A stretch of 64,000 nt of DNA, from contig MU839832.1 of NCBI GenBank assembly GCA_030411725.1, positions 682,001 through 746,000 on the forward strand. The letters run 5' to 3'. The first letter of the stretch is position 1. Each line of letters starts with the position of its first letter. This DNA is from Echria macrotheca. Lineage: Eukaryota; Ascomycota; Sordariomycetes; Sordariales; Schizotheciaceae. This document shows positions 1-12,622 of this stretch, one piece after another. The position numbers were made by a program, and so were the translations under genes. Under the pieces are notes generated by a model. It made no database searches and was not told where the DNA came from. It saw only the letters and a list, made by a program, of their open reading frames with translations.

Positions 1-117
1 ATATTATACGGCTGCATTCCCGGCGCTCGCACCACTTCCCAGCCCGGCCCCTTTCTGTTCTACCTTTCCACTTGCCACACCTTCGGGGTTCGGGGCTGCA
101 CAACTAACGAGTTGGCC

Positions 118-3100
118 ATGTCGTCTTCAGAGGAAGGCCCCGCCGAGTCGGCAGCAGGAGCCTGTGAGCCGTTGGCCTGCACGAGCTGCCGGAGCCGGAA
201 GCTCAAGTGTATGTTGCCGCTCCCGATCCGCCACTATATACCCCACACAGAATCACTTACATCCCCTAGGTGATCGAACTAAACCGGCCTGCACCCGGTG
301 CACTAAGGCCGGGGCGGAGTGCGTTTATCCCGAGTCGCGGAGGAAGCCGGCCTTTAAGCGCCGGAATGTCAAGGAACTCGAGGAGCGGCTCGGTACGTTA
401 CTTGTAGTACCTAACTGCTACCACTACGTTGTCTAACATCGTACAGCCCAGGTGGAGGGCTTCCTGATGAATGCTGGAAAGCACCCGTCACAGCAGCCCG
501 GTAACCATGGCGCGGGATCCAGCACCTCGCCGTCCAAAAGTAGTGCTGGGGGACCTGGGAACCCTGATCTGTTTTCAGGAAGTCCGCAGGAGCCGGTGAA
601 TCCCCAGGGATTCCCCCCACACAAGCCCTCATTCTCAAACTCGTCGCATTCCAGTCCCCCGGGTTTTGGTAATGCCCCCGGTGGTGAGCTGTTGGGCCTC
701 GGCCGGTCCGAGGGGTTGCCCCCTATGGAGATGATCGAGGATCTGTAAGTTGATTGGCTGTGGGTCTTGGTATTCTTGGGACTGACTTGCAAAAAGCAAT
801 CGGATATTCTTTGAGAAGCAGCAGAGCTATATCCCCATCGTCAACCAGGCTCGCTACATGCGGTCGTTTTATGCAGCGCCGCACATGCGGCCTCCCATGG
901 GACTCCAGTACGCAATTTGGACCCTGGCCGCTAACGGTGACAAAACCTACCATCAATATCACGAGATATTCTATCAGCGTGCTCGTCAGTACCTAGAGGC
1001 TGATGAACTCAAGGTAGACAGCCGCCCACCACTGGATCAACACCCGCTAACGTTTCTAGGGAAATGGCGAGTACTTTCTAACGGTTGCCCACGCTCAAGC
1101 TTGGGCTCTCATTGGCACCGACGAGGCGCGATGCATGTTGTTTACTCGGGCAGCGATGAGCTCCGCGAGAGGCGTGAAACTCGTAGAGATGATGGGTCTC
1201 CATCGTCTGGATGATCCCGACGAGGAAAAGCACCCGATGGCCCCGACGATAGCGCCTCCTCAAGACTGGGCCGAGCTGGAAGAACGCAGGAGGGTGTTTT
1301 GGGGCGTATTCTGTATGGACAGCCACGCCAGTATCAGTACCGGCTGGCCTACCCTGATCGATATGTCACAAGTAGGTAAATGGGACACACCCTTCAGAGC
1401 ATGTGCTGACAAGGGATTTCAAGGTCACAACCCGCTTGCCCGCGTCCGAAGAGGCGTTCAAAAGTGGCAAGAAAGAGGAGACCTCGACGTTGCGAGCCGT
1501 CTTCAGCGGCGGCCCGTACTCAACGTTTGCTGGTACAGTCGTCACTTGCCACATCTTCGTCCAGCTTCTCAAACATGTTCATCGATCCCAACCCGACGAC
1601 AACCCGACCGACACGGCACAGGGCAAATTCTGGAAGAGACATCGGGAGCTGGACAATACCCTGTCCAGCGCGTTTATGTGTCTCCCCGAACGCTTTCGGC
1701 TACCCAGACACATTCGTGATGCTCCTGCTGTCCACCAGAATCTCAATCTCCATGCGGCTGTCATCGCGCTGCATAATGCCGCCGCTGACACGGTTGACAA
1801 GTATAATCTGCCCAGCCACATGAAGGAAATCAGCAGAGCCAGGTGTCATACTGCGGCCACGGAGATTGTGAACATCATGAGAATGATCAGTCACATACCT
1901 ATCAACTTTGTGAGTTTGCTACCGATATGTAGATTTACACATGCTCAAGTCAGCTAACACCTGGACAGAAAAGCCCTTTGGTTGCTGTATCACTCTACTG
2001 CGCCGCCTCGGTGTTTATCAGTACGGCTAAGGAGAGACCCACGGGCTGTGAAGTCGAAAACTTGGAGTTTATCGTCCAGTGTATGGAAGCGATCGGCCGC
2101 CAGCATGTCGTCACACGGGCCTATCTTAACCACCTCATCCTCGATATTCAACACAACGGGATCGCTGGCTCGTTCAAGACGTTGCCCTCCAAGTTCAACG
2201 CCAGCTTCGGCCACAGTATTCCGCTGCTCGCCCGAAGCTCCGTTGCCGCCCACTCGAAGCCGCAGCCCCCGCTGCCCGGCCGTCTCCCTCTCGGCAACCC
2301 CCAGGGCAGCATCTTCAACCCGCCAGCCCACTGTCCGAGCGGCAACTGGAAGTTCTCGGGCGTAACGGTCACAACAGCATCCGAAAAGACCGGTGGTGAG
2401 AACGAGCGAGATGATTCGGCGGCGGCAGGCACCGCCGGCACCAAGCGAAGAAGAATCTCCAACGAGCGTACCTCCTCGGCCAGCACCCGAGCCGCCTCGA
2501 TGTTCTTTAATCCCGCGGCGTCCATGCAGGTAGACGAGTCCGCCTCCAACCTCGTCCCCGGATCAGAGGGCAACCTCTGGGACGGCTGGACCTCTAGCGA
2601 GGGTGGTCTGGGACGGCAGCAGCACGTGAAACTGCCACACCGGAGCGGAACCCCGTCGGCCAACACCCCCTCGCCCTCGACGAGCAACAACAGCGGAGGA
2701 GTCGTCTCGACGCCGGGCACAACACAGTCCGGGAGTAACCTGCGCTATTCCGTGACGGAACAATCCCCCGACTTTTTTTTCGCGGGTACGCTGGCCGAGG
2801 CAGTGGGCGTTGTGACGAATACAGCAACGGAATCAAATCGCAGGGGAACAACAACAGAGACTGTCACAATCGCAGATCACCATTCCACAACCCGCATGAT
2901 GGGCGGAGGTATCATCAACCTGGACGCCGCTCTCTTCCACGGCATCGACCAGTGGGAAAACCTCGACGCCGTCGACCCGGATATCTTTGCCCAGGTGGCT
3001 GCCGCTATGATGCAAGACGGTGGGTCGTCGGGGGATAATAATACCAACAATACCAACAACAGCCAGGATGACGGCTTTGTCATGCCGCAGGACGACGGGG

Positions 3101-3165
3101 CGGATGTGTGGACGCAGTTGCTCAGCGGGGAGGGTACCGCCGATGGGGCTTGGGATCCGAATTGA
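118..3165 (+). CDS. Zn(II)2Cys6 fungal transcription factor
   Basis: Seven exons join in frame: 118-208, 270-392, 447-744, 797-1013, 1060-1371, 1424-1909, 1969-3165 (2724 nt, 907 aa). The N-terminus carries a binuclear zinc cluster (CTSCRSRKLKC then CTRCTKAGAEC) followed by a basic linker and a short coiled coil; intron 1 splits the codon of the last cysteine of the first half. The middle third matches the fungal transcription factor regulatory (MHR) domain, including GLHRLDDPDE and ERRRVFWGVFCMD. The last ~350 residues are low-complexity, rich in Ser, Thr, Asn and Gly, with an acidic end typical of an activation region. It is a nuclear DNA-binding regulator. I do not recognise the specific orthologue, so target genes are unknown. 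The start is the first ATG in frame with the zinc cluster. Confidence 0.9.
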
Positions 3166-3810
3166 ATTCGGGAGGCGCAACAAACAATGATTGATAATTG
3201 GATAATTACACAGGATTGGGGGAGAAAAAAAACCGGGATACGGGTACACGGGAAGGGAATGATGAATTGGGAAGCGGGAAACGGGGAGACGGATATGTAT
3301 CACCACCACGATGGGACGGCGTTGGTTCTTCTGACGAGTTATTTGGGGACAACACTCGCGGCTCAGGGGAAACCGGTCAACCGGATAGAACAGGATTGGG
3401 ACATGGGATATGGGAAACGGCATATGTATGAGTACGGCTTAGACGACTCAACTCACTCGCATCATGAATGACTAGGTAATTATAGACCACAACACTCCAA
3501 TCCAAAGATGTTTGTAAAGATGTTTGGTTTCGTACTTCTATTCATTACGGCCATATTATTTTCCGCGACGACCATTGCACCCACTCAACACGCTCGGCGC
3601 CCAGACTCCGTAGTGCTGCTGCTCCTGCCCCTGAACACATGGTGGCTGCCAGACCAGCAAATTATACATCTCGTCGGCCCAGGCATCCCCGATCAAGTTG
3701 ATCCAAGCACATACCCTACTCGGAGCGGGATCCCACAGATCAAGATGATGAAGCCTCCTATCTTGGCGCGTGTGCTTCTAATTATCTACCTCATGACGAG
3801 AGTATCCCGT
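3166..3810. other. Convergent intergenic spacer
   Basis: This stretch lies between the convergent ends of the transcription factor and the cytochrome b5 reductase gene. Open frames here lack coding character. It presumably holds the two 3' untranslated regions. I see no RNA gene or repeat. Confidence 0.5.
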
Positions 3811-4916
3811 CTAGAACGCAAACACCTGGTCCTCGAGCTTGCTGACGGGACGAGCCTTCTTGAAGCCCAAGCTCTCGGTGGCCTTCTTCAGGCCGCTGAT
3901 CATGGGCGGCGGACCGCACAGGAGGATCTTGACGTCGTCGGCCGGCTTGGGGAGGTATTTCTGTTTTTTTTCTGTTAGCCACCACTTTTTTCGGAGGGTG
4001 AAAAAAACATACCGTAATCATATCAGCAGTAACATAGCCCACACCCCCCGTCCACCCCGCCGGCGGCTTGTCGAGGACATAGTGGACACGGAACCCCTTA
4101 TCCTCAGCGGCCAGCGCATCCAGATCTTCCTTGAGCAGAATATCCTGCTGCGTGACGTTCGCAAAGATGAGGTCGACCTCGGTGCGGTCGCCGGCGCCGC
4201 GGCCGCGGATGATGGCCCGGATGACCTGCAGCATGGGCGTGATGCCCGTGCCGCCGGCGATCATGCCAAAGTGCCGGACCATGTTGGGCGTGTAGACGAA
4301 CGCGCCCTTGGGCCCGCGCACGCGGATCGTCTGGCCCACGCCGAGCCCGGCCATGTGCCGGCTGATGTTGCCCGTCGGATACGACTTGATGAGCAGGTCG
4401 AAGTGGCCCGGCTGGTGGTCGCCCGAGATGGGCGTGTAGGAGCGGACGATCTCTTTGGACGTGCCGTCGGGCTGCGGGAGCACGGCGCCGATGGAGATGT
4501 GTTGGCCGATTGGGAGGCCGAGGATCGCGGAGGGGTGGGGGAGGGCGAAGCGGTAGCTTTTTTTAGGAGTTAGTGGACTGGGAGTAAGGGGTGAAGGGTA
4601 AGGGGGGGAGGGCCTACATGGCGACATTGTGCGAAATGATGGTCTTTTCTTGGAGCTCAAATTCTTGGAAGACGTCGGGCTTGAGGACCTTTGCCGGGCC
4701 TGTTTTTGAGAGGGGGGTATGTTAGTCAATGGATGGAGGAGGGGAACCGGTGGTTGCCATACGGGTGTTGAAGAATTTGAGCGCGCCCAACGCGACCGCG
4801 GCGAGTACGGCGTACAGAGTCCATTCGATCTTGACGATGGCGGTTCCAACGACGAGGAGACCGGCGGGGATGTATATCCCGTCAAAGTATTTTCGGGAGA
4901 GTAGTGATTCCGACAT
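3811..4916 (-). CDS. CBR1: NADH-cytochrome b5 reductase
   Basis: Four exons on the minus strand (4763-4916, 4618-4699, 4013-4556, 3811-3960) total 930 nt and 309 aa. The enzyme passes electrons from NADH through FAD to cytochrome b5, supporting fatty-acid desaturation and sterol synthesis. Visible features in order: a hydrophobic N-terminal anchor (about residues 13-48), the FAD-binding motif RSYTPIS, the NADH-binding GGTGITPMLQ stretch, and LCGPPPM in the last exon, ending in the usual short hydrophobic C-terminus VFAF. The length fits CBR1 or outer-membrane MCR1. The membrane anchor at the extreme N-terminus, with no clear mitochondrial presequence, favours the microsomal form. The donor of the first intron is GTATGG and the acceptor of the second is AAAG. 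Convergent with the upstream regulator. Confidence 0.93.
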
Positions 4917-6044
4917 GGTGTGTTCGTGGTCCGCGGGGCAGAGGCTTTGTTTAACTCGGGGGACTCGGTCGTGAGATGTCACCGGCGCATAAAGGAGTCG
5001 TCGGGGTATGCGGTCGTCGAGGACAGACGATCAATTGAGTCTCGAGGCTGGAAATTTAGTCGTCGGCGGCCAGCAAAGAAGGGGGGGTGACTAGTGGACG
5101 TGGGCCGATTTTTTTGCGGGTTGGACCGATTTCTGCCGGGGCCCCGGCTTGCTAAATCTAAGGCCCGAGCTTTCTCCGCCTCCCGCTCCCACACTGACCC
5201 GAAGACAACAAGCCCACCCGATCCCACCGTCTCCGAAAAGCGGCAGTTCAGACTCTGGTTGATAGCTGCAGAACTTGGTGTCAAAATTCTGGTGTTAGTG
5301 TTTGCCAATTGACCTCTAACAACATCGCATGAAAGATCTATATATATCCAATTTGCAGGAAACCCCTCCACGATACCGGTTACCGTGAGCCTGTTGACGC
5401 TGTTTTCGTTTCTTCTCAGCCCTCTCCGGCAACTGCGATCTTCAGGGTCCTCCTTTTCCCGTGCCAAGCTCACCCCCGGGCGGGGACCGTCTTCCGCGGA
5501 TTAAACTCATCGACTAGGCTAGTTGTCCGGTGGCCAGAAACACTAAATGTTGGAGAACTCTATAGGAAAACAAGCGTCTTAGCATTTTGGGGTTGATGAA
5601 GCCTGCATATGATCACTCAACTCGAGGTAAGTTGCGAAGCACTCTAGCCGTAATTGGAGGAGACGAAAACATCCTCCTGTTGTATTGTACACCGTGAACC
5701 GGAGTAAAAAGGGGGCCGGTGTGAAATTTGTTAGCACAGCAGCTAGCCGCAGGCTGTGAGGCGGACTCAACAACTGCACATGTCGTCCGCGCCGTTCAGT
5801 TTGATCCGAGTCGAAGCTTTAGAGTCTGCAGCTAATAGACTAGTCAATGTCGAAGCTTTCTGCGGCGTCAATCAGCGAACTCAAAATTTCCTCTATAAAA
5901 CCTCGACTTCTCATCTTGTCGAGCTTTCTGCAACTTTCACCATCCATCCATCCTGCACGTATTCAAGATCGCGCGAGACGTCTTCATTACAACCGCAAAT
6001 CTCCAACCTCAACACAATCAAGACCCGATAAACAACTGCCAACG
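4917..6044. other. Divergent promoter region CBR1 / DUF3605 gene
   Basis: About 1.1 kb separate the starts of the cytochrome b5 reductase gene (minus) and the DUF3605 gene (plus). On the right side a TATAAAA box lies near 5894, and the 11-mer GTCGAAGCTTT occurs twice (5810-5820 and 5849-5859), 39 nt apart. No coding region is supported. Confidence 0.5.
5894..5900 (+). promoter_or_regulatory. TATA box of DUF3605 gene
   Basis: TATAAAA lies about 150 nt upstream of the ATG at 6045, just downstream of two direct copies of GTCGAAGCTTT. A clear TATA box fits the inducible expression reported for this family, but the function here is inferred. Confidence 0.4.
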
Positions 6045-6736
6045 ATGGGGGAGACTATCACATGCGAGATCGCTTCCATCCCCTTCCAATTGTCCGACAC
6101 AGACAAGCGGGTCCTCTCACAGACCGACGAGGAATACCAACATCACACATGGGATGACCTCCAAAACATTATTCGTATGTCAACTACCCTCCGACGGCGT
6201 GCTCTATTCTAACCGTCGCTACAGAGAACAACAAGCTCCATGCCTTGAAGCGAAGGCCATCCGATCTCCGGCGATACATCAAATGGACAGCCGAGACCTC
6301 TGCCGCGTATGGCAACACCATGAACTATCTCCTGGCCCATCGCCTACCCAAAGCTTGGGGACCGCCACCCTTTACCCCAGTCGCCAGCACCCCTTTCGAG
6401 CATCCATCCGACTACTGCGTCCTCATCAACGATTGGCCGTATGGCCTGGCTCCCGGCATCACCCACTTGGTTGTCTGGACGAGAACCGACATCGAGACCG
6501 ACTCCGACAAGGGCGACTTGACCCCCGAGAGCAGAGCGATGGTGGACGCCTTTGTCAAGCGTCATTTTGTGGATAGGCTGGGACCCGGCGGCGAGAGTCA
6601 AGTTACGTGGTTCAAGAACTGGGTTGCTCTGCAGAGCGTGCGAGCCTTGGCGCATATCCACGTTCTGGTCAGAGATGTCGACCCGGGAATTATCGAAGAG
6701 TGGACGAAGGAGCATGATTGGCACCGTGAGCCATAG
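6045..6736 (+). CDS. DUF3605 / N-acetylglucosamine-induced-protein-like
   Basis: Two exons (6045-6174, 6225-6736) give 642 nt and 213 aa. The protein matches the fungal DUF3605 family, often annotated as N-acetylglucosamine-induced protein 1. Conserved elements visible are the early segment LRRYIKWT, the central INDWPYGLAPGITHLVVWTR, and a C-terminal helix with TWFKNW and the ARALAHIHVLVR-like stretch around residues 180-198. The biochemical role of the family is not established; a link to amino-sugar response is known for some members. No signal peptide or membrane segment is seen. A TATA box lies 150 nt upstream. The 3' end nearly meets the 3' end of the minus-strand SND2-like gene (77 nt apart). 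Confidence 0.85.
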
Positions 6737-6813
6737 TTGTCGAGTATTGCCATAGACTAGATGGCGTGAGATTAGGACAGAGGACGACGAATAGAGGAAT
6801 GTTTGACTGGAAT

Positions 6814-7308
6814 TTAAGCCGCTGCCCTCCGTTGCTTCCGGTTGCCCACGGGGGCGCCATCGGGAGCACCCGCACCCGCACCCCCCATACCGGCAGCCAT
6901 CTGCTTTGCGGCTGAGAACATGCCGAAACCCTTGTAGGCACCGTAGGCCGGGACAATCGCCCAGAGAAACCAGGCGCCGTTGCCGAAGAGAGCGACCAGG
7001 ACGGTGGTGACCCAAGTCACCCAGATAACATCGAACATGTACTCGGTGAGGCCGGCAGCCGCGAGGTCTTCGCCAGACTTCCTCAGCGCCTTGGTTTCTG
7101 GGTCATAGCTGGGTCGTCCAGAGTACTCGAGAAATGCCTGGCAGATAAAGCTTGGGAGCGAGAGGATGAACCAAAGAAACAGCGAGCGAGACCGGTAGAG
7201 GAAGTGCAGGGCGAGGAACAGGACAGTGACCACCAGGGATCCAACATGGAGATTGTTGAGCGTGGCCGAGTTGGACTTTGCACGGTCCTTGCGAGCTTTT
7301 TGAGCCAT
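6814..7308 (-). CDS. SND2: SND2/TMEM208-like ER targeting protein
   Basis: A single exon of 495 nt encodes 164 aa. The start chosen is the ATG at 7308, where the typical family opening MAQKARKDRAKSN begins; longer open frame upstream is not needed. The protein has a short basic N-terminus, two to three hydrophobic segments (about residues 22-40, 42-60 and 100-128) and a Gly/Ala-rich then basic tail ending NRKQRRAAA. This is the DUF788/TMEM208 architecture, whose yeast member Snd2/Env10 works in SRP-independent targeting of membrane proteins to the ER. It is convergent with the DUF3605 gene and divergent from CDC27. Confidence 0.87.
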   Translation of the reverse strand: MAQKARKDRAKSNSATLNNLHVGSLVVTVLFLALHFLYRSRSLFLWFILSLPSFICQAFLEYSGRPSYDPETKALRKSGEDLAAAGLTEYMFDVIWVTWVTTVLVALFGNGAWFLWAIVPAYGAYKGFGMFSAAKQMAAGMGGAGAGAPDGAPVGNRKQRRAAA

Positions 7309-8337
7309 GGGGATCGAATCGTGAGGGGTGGTTGGCTGTGGCTGAGAATGAGACGTGGAGTTTTGAAGACCTCGCGTTGATTGAAGACGGGAAGCTTGGT
7401 GAGCTGTGGCAATTGGCATGTGGCCCCGCCAAGCGGTACGTACCCTTGACCTCGACAGCCTCTTGGCTTGGGAACGAGAAGGCCCTCGCACTGGAATATA
7501 CGTGATGTTTCTGATGAATCAATAGCTTCTATTCTAATCCATAAATATCTGCTTGACAAACATTTGTTTAAAATCGAGTGTAGAATTCCGATCTGCCGGG
7601 GAATGCGTGCCAGATCTTGGTCGGTCGCGCCTCGCAGTGGCTGGAATCGGTGGCTGATCTTGGGTTGCTCGGCCGGCAGGCTGCAGGCCCAACCGCCTGG
7701 CGTTTACCACGCGTAGCCAATCAAGCGTCCCGTGCCGCACCCACCACAACATCGCGAGACAAGCAGGAAAGCGAAGTCGCCATTGACGCCCGCAGATTCC
7801 ATCTTGACTGCCATTCCTGCCGGCTTTGTAGTCGGAGTTGGGATTCCGTCGCTATTTCCTTCGTTTGGTCGTGGACGCCATGCCGTCGAGTCGTGGGCGG
7901 ATTTGAGGCCTGCCTTGCTCAACGTCTTTGTTTTTTTCCACCATTGCATAACCGGCGAGGCGAGCAACGTGCAAACATCCCACTCGACCTCCAACATCGC
8001 GACTCGGCCGATGGGTTCGATGCCGTCGCCGCCTTTCCTTGGTCATCGCTTTTCGATACACGGGCTCCACGTGCTATTTTGCAGTCGATAATACTTAATT
8101 CAGCAGCTGCTTCGACATTCTTCGCGCCTGCAGTACTGAGGCCGCCCCGCGATTTGATTCACGTTGCAACGAGATTTGCCTCCGCCACCGACTGAAGTCT
8201 CCGCCTCTTGCAGTGCACCAGCGTTTTCGACCATCGTCGAGGTTTCGAGTTGTCGGCAGCACATGCGACCCATGGACCAACCCCGCCGGTGACATCAACT
8301 ATTTCTCGACGGTGCTGCAGGGCGTACTAGCCTCAGC
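7309..8337. other. Divergent promoter region SND2 / CDC27
   Basis: A spacer of 1 kb between two divergently transcribed genes. Several open frames overlap here on both strands, but none has a recognisable product or coherent splice structure. No RNA gene or repeat was recognised. Confidence 0.5.
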
Positions 8338-10841
8338 ATGGCACCAAACGGTGTCACAATAGCGGCCCTGCTAAGGCAGACGATATACTACCATCTCGAT
8401 AACTTTGCGTACGAAAACGCCCTCTTTTTCGGAGAACGCCTCCTGGCCCACGATCGTGCCGCCGAGTCGGCTTTTCTGCTCGCCCTCTGCCATCTGCGCC
8501 TCGGCGATCCTCGATCAGCCTACGAAGTCAGCAAGCAATATGGATACCGGGGCATACATCTTGGCTGCGCCTTTGTCTTTGCACAGTCTTGTCTCGACCT
8601 CGACCGGTTCAAGGAGGGAATCACGGCCTTGGAGAAGTCGCGAGCCTCGTGGACTGCTAAAAGCAGTATTGGAAAACATACTTCTACCACTCGCGCGCCC
8701 TATCCGGATGCCGCAGCCGCTAGCTGTCTCCTCGGCAAGCTTTACCGAGCCTATGATGACAAAAAGAAGGCAGTTTCGTGCTTCGAGGACGCGCTGAGAA
8801 GCAATCCCTTGATGTGGGACGCTTTTACTATTCTGTGCGACATGGGTGTCGACATCCGGGTGCCGAACGTATTCAGAGCAACTGACAGCTTTGCTCGCGG
8901 CTTCGATCAAGAACCAAGTACTGTGGCAGAAACTGTCACAGCTAGCATCCCCAGCGGTCCTGAACCACTGCAGAAACGATCCGTCTCCCAGTCGGTCAAC
9001 CAGGATAGCGATCCATTCGATTTGCACCGCCAAACAGCATTCCAGGACGTTGCTGGGAACGGGAACCCTTTGTTCGCGGAAGTCGAGAATGATCTGATGG
9101 CGAAGATAGTAGCTGCGCAATCGAGGTATCCTCCGAGCCACGGAAATAGGAACGGGCCCGAAGGTATGGCTACACCGCCAGCTGCACCGCCAGTCGCACC
9201 CGAACAGCCAGTTTCACGCGTTGGCTATCCAACAGAACCACCTCAGGCGCCGCCTCGCAGGACCCGGACGGCCCAGCCGGCGGAGGTGAACATTTTGGAG
9301 GCACCCCCAAGGATGAGCTATCGCTTAGGAGCCAGGAGAAGAGAGCGGCCACAAGACCCGGGTGGCGACATATCAGAGTCGATGATGAAACCCTCGACGC
9401 TTTCGATATCTGCTACTGAGAGGAAGCGTACCGCCTCAGGGCACCCCGTCCAGCCTCGACCGGCGAATGGTGAAGAGCCAAGGAGGAGTGCGAGGCTTAA
9501 CGTCTTCCCCAGGAGTACCACATCCAAAGGAACCGCAGGAAATGGCACGATTGGTTCGACAGCTACGCGCGAGCTGAAGAAAGCGAGGCCACCTGTCTCG
9601 AGAATCCTCCGCCCGGGCTCTAGTGGGTCTAGCGTGGGTAGAGTGGTGAGCGGCAACCGGAAGCCTGTGGAGGAAGGCAGTATGGATGTTGACCACTCGG
9701 ACGCCGTGCGTGGTAGGGAGCCGCCGGCTCTACATGCGCCAATCTCAAAACCAGCCGAACCAGAGTCTGCCAAGGTTGACGAGGCACTGAGGTGGATCAT
9801 GGAACTCTTGAAAAAGATGGCAACTGGTTACCTCTCAGCCTCGCAATTCAAATGCCAGGAGGCATTGAACGCATTCACCTCCCTGCCCCGAAGCCACCAT
9901 GATACGCCTTGGGTGCTGGCACAGGTCGGACGAGCACATTATGAGCAAGCCAATTACACCGAGGCAGAGAAGATGTTCCGCCGCTTGCGGGTTTTGGCGC
10001 CTACTCGTCATGAGGATATGGAGGTTTATTCCACAGTCCTCTGGCTCTTACGGAAGGAGACAGACTTGTCATTTCTTGCCCACGAACTGGTCGATGCGGC
10101 ATGGGATTCCCCGCAGGCTTGGTGTGCCTTGGGAAATGCTTGGTCACTGGCTTGCGATCACGAGCAGGCCCTTCGTTGCTTCAAACGCGCCATCCAGCTT
10201 CATCCAAATTTTGCTTATGCGTATACGCTCCAGGGACACGAACATTTCGAGAACGAAGAATACGACAAGGCCCTCACATCCTACCGACACGCCATATCAG
10301 CGGATAAGCGGCATTACAATGCCTACTATGGCCTTGGAAAAGTCCACGAGAAGCTAGGCAACTACGACAGAGCCCTGAGTCATTACGTCGCTGCCTTGAC
10401 GATCCATCCCAAACATGCCGTCCTCAATTGCTGCATAGGGACGGTATTGCAACGCCAGAAGAACATCGGCCAGGCCCTCAGTTATTTCAACAAGGCAGCC
10501 GAGCTGGCACCACGAGCTCCCGATGTCCGGCTTCGGAAAGCCCGGGCGCTCCTGAGTACCGGCCAGCTCAAGTCGGCTCAGCAAGAGCTGATGATTCTGC
10601 GAGATTTGGCACCCGATAAGGCACAAGTACACTATCTTCTCGGTAAACTGGCCAAGGCGCTGCACGACAAGAAGTCAGCGGTGCGCCATTTCACGATTGC
10701 TTTGAGTTTAGATCCAAAGGTATGTGTGCCGCGATGTGCTTTCATTGTTCCTGCTAACAATTGTAGGCGAGCCCGGAGATCAAAGGGGAGATTGAGGGTC
10801 TCGAGGATGACGATGGGTTGGATGACTCGATGATGCACTGA
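8338..10841 (+). CDS. CDC27: Anaphase-promoting complex subunit CDC27 (APC3/BimA)
   Basis: Two exons (8338-10719, 10767-10841) total 2457 nt and 818 aa. The last intron is 47 nt and the short final exon ends in an acidic tail and DSMMH. The layout is that of CDC27/APC3: N-terminal TPR helices (residues about 5-165, including FFGERLLAHD and the LLGKLY repeat), a long disordered Ser/Pro/Arg-rich linker (about 190-480), then a C-terminal array of TPRs from about 520 to 800. The linker is the region that is normally heavily phosphorylated in this subunit. The protein is a scaffold of the APC/C ubiquitin ligase that binds the IR tails of co-activators, and it acts in the nucleus at the metaphase-anaphase transition and mitotic exit. 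Confidence 0.95.
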
Positions 10842-11989
10842 TGCTCATGAATGATGACGACGGGTGGATAACGCAGCCTCCGATCCGCTTGCCTAGGGTT
10901 TATCCGTTTGCAATCCAAATCGCAGTGCGGCATTTATATAATCATTCTCTGGGTCTGGGATTTTGGAGTCTTGCTGGCGGTCAGGCGGGAGGCGGGCAAA
11001 ACGGCGAGTTTCCGGTGGCTGTTTTTTGGGAGGAGCAACGGATGTTGTGCTCACACATTTGCATGGCATGGCAATGGCGTTTGTTTCCCATGGACAGGAG
11101 GGCGCATTGTTGGCGGTGATCTCGTCATGGAAGCATTGTGCTAAGCGAAGTTCGAATGGATCGGGGAGTCTTTATGAGTACCTCAACATTGCGTTGATCG
11201 ACATGTATAGTAGGAGGACACGATCAACGTTGACGTGGAGAATGGCAGATTCTTGGAGATTCAATGCATGCATCAAGTATATCAACTACCAAGCAGTAAA
11301 CATGGCGAGGTTATCATACACGGCACGTAGGTATCCAACTCGAGGTCTACACCTGATGGAGTGTCTGTCGGGACCGATCAGCCGACTGGACAGGATCAGT
11401 TCTTTCGTGATATATGAAGGCTGCCCCCGGCGCCAGATTTTTCTGGACCTTTTCCTCTTGCCTTTTCTGATGTTCGGGAGACGCGTCGCGTGAGGAAAGG
11501 AGAATCACTGGTTAAAAAAATGGCCCGTGCTCGGCTGCGAGCTGAAAATCAGGCGGGAAGCACGGGCCACCGGTAGGCACCTGCCCGTGCACCTTTTTTC
11601 CCCCAAAACACGCGCCGCAAAGGAGCCCCGCCTGCCAGGGAAAATAACAAACGTTTTGGCAGCGCTTTCGCGCTCGCATTTTTGCAGCCCCAAAAACCAA
11701 GCAGTAATTCCTCAAAGCAGGGACTGAATTAATAAAAAACTGCCAACTCTCCCCACCCCAATTCGGATTAGTGCGACTCCTTGCGCCGAAATCAGCCAGC
11801 AACCCACCCACCCCTTCTGATTCCGCGTGCTTTTATTTGAACAAACTCCCCCGAACTGGGTTTCCTTTCTCCCTCCTCTCTTTTTTAACTCTACAAATCG
11901 CCAATTACGTTGTTGTTGAATATCGACCACAACAAATCCCATCACACATCACACTTTTCCATCAAGAAACTTCTTTCAATACCTTCAAC
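10842..11989. other. Intergenic spacer CDC27 to histone H4
   Basis: About 1.15 kb containing the 3' region of CDC27 and the histone H4 promoter and 5' leader. The last 150 nt are C/T-rich with many CA runs, typical of a strongly expressed fungal leader. No gene supported. Confidence 0.5.
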
Positions 11990-12622
11990 ATGACTGGACG
12001 TAAGTAATTTTTTTTTTCTTTGGATGTCGTCGCGATGCATGCACACCCGCGCGCAACTGTCCGATTGAGTGAAGTGTGTCTCGTCGCGCGATAGAGATGA
12101 CGATAGTGTTCCTTGGTGGTGGGGTAGCACTACACCACCATCGCGACGCGTTCATGCACGTCGCGCCGACCGCCACGCTTCTCTTTTACATCCGGATGGC
12201 ATTCATCAGTCCATAAATCATCTATCAGTCATACTAACGTGATTAACAGGCGGAAAGGGAGGCAAGGGTCTTGGCAAGGGCGGCGCCAAGCGTCACCGCA
12301 AGATTCTTCGCGACAACATCCAGGGCATCACGAAGCCCGCCATCCGTCGTCTCGCCCGCCGTGGTGGTGTCAAGCGTATCTCGGCCAGTATGTTCCCCCC
12401 ACCCAATCCCCAATCATCTCCATTCATCAGGAAACAACCAAGCTAACACGGGATACAGTGATCTACGAGGAGACCCGCGGTGTCCTCAAGTCCTTCCTCG
12501 AGGGCGTCATCCGTGATGCCGTCACGTACACGGAGCACGCCAAGCGCAAGACCGTCACCTCGCTCGATGTCGTTTACGCGCTCAAGCGCCAGGGCCGCAC
12601 GCTCTATGGCTTCGGTGGTTAA
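11990..12622 (+). CDS. H4: Histone H4
   Basis: Three coding exons (11990-11999, 12250-12387, 12459-12622) sum to 312 nt, giving the canonical 103 aa including the initiator Met. The first coding exon holds only three codons and one base and is followed by a 250-nt intron; the second intron is 71 nt. The protein has the acetylatable tail [20 protein letters not shown] and the full histone fold ending TLYGFGG. It pairs with H3 to form the nucleosome tetramer. Introns in H4 are usual for filamentous ascomycetes. No divergent H3 gene is adjacent; the next gene is TRS20 on the opposite strand. Confidence 0.98.
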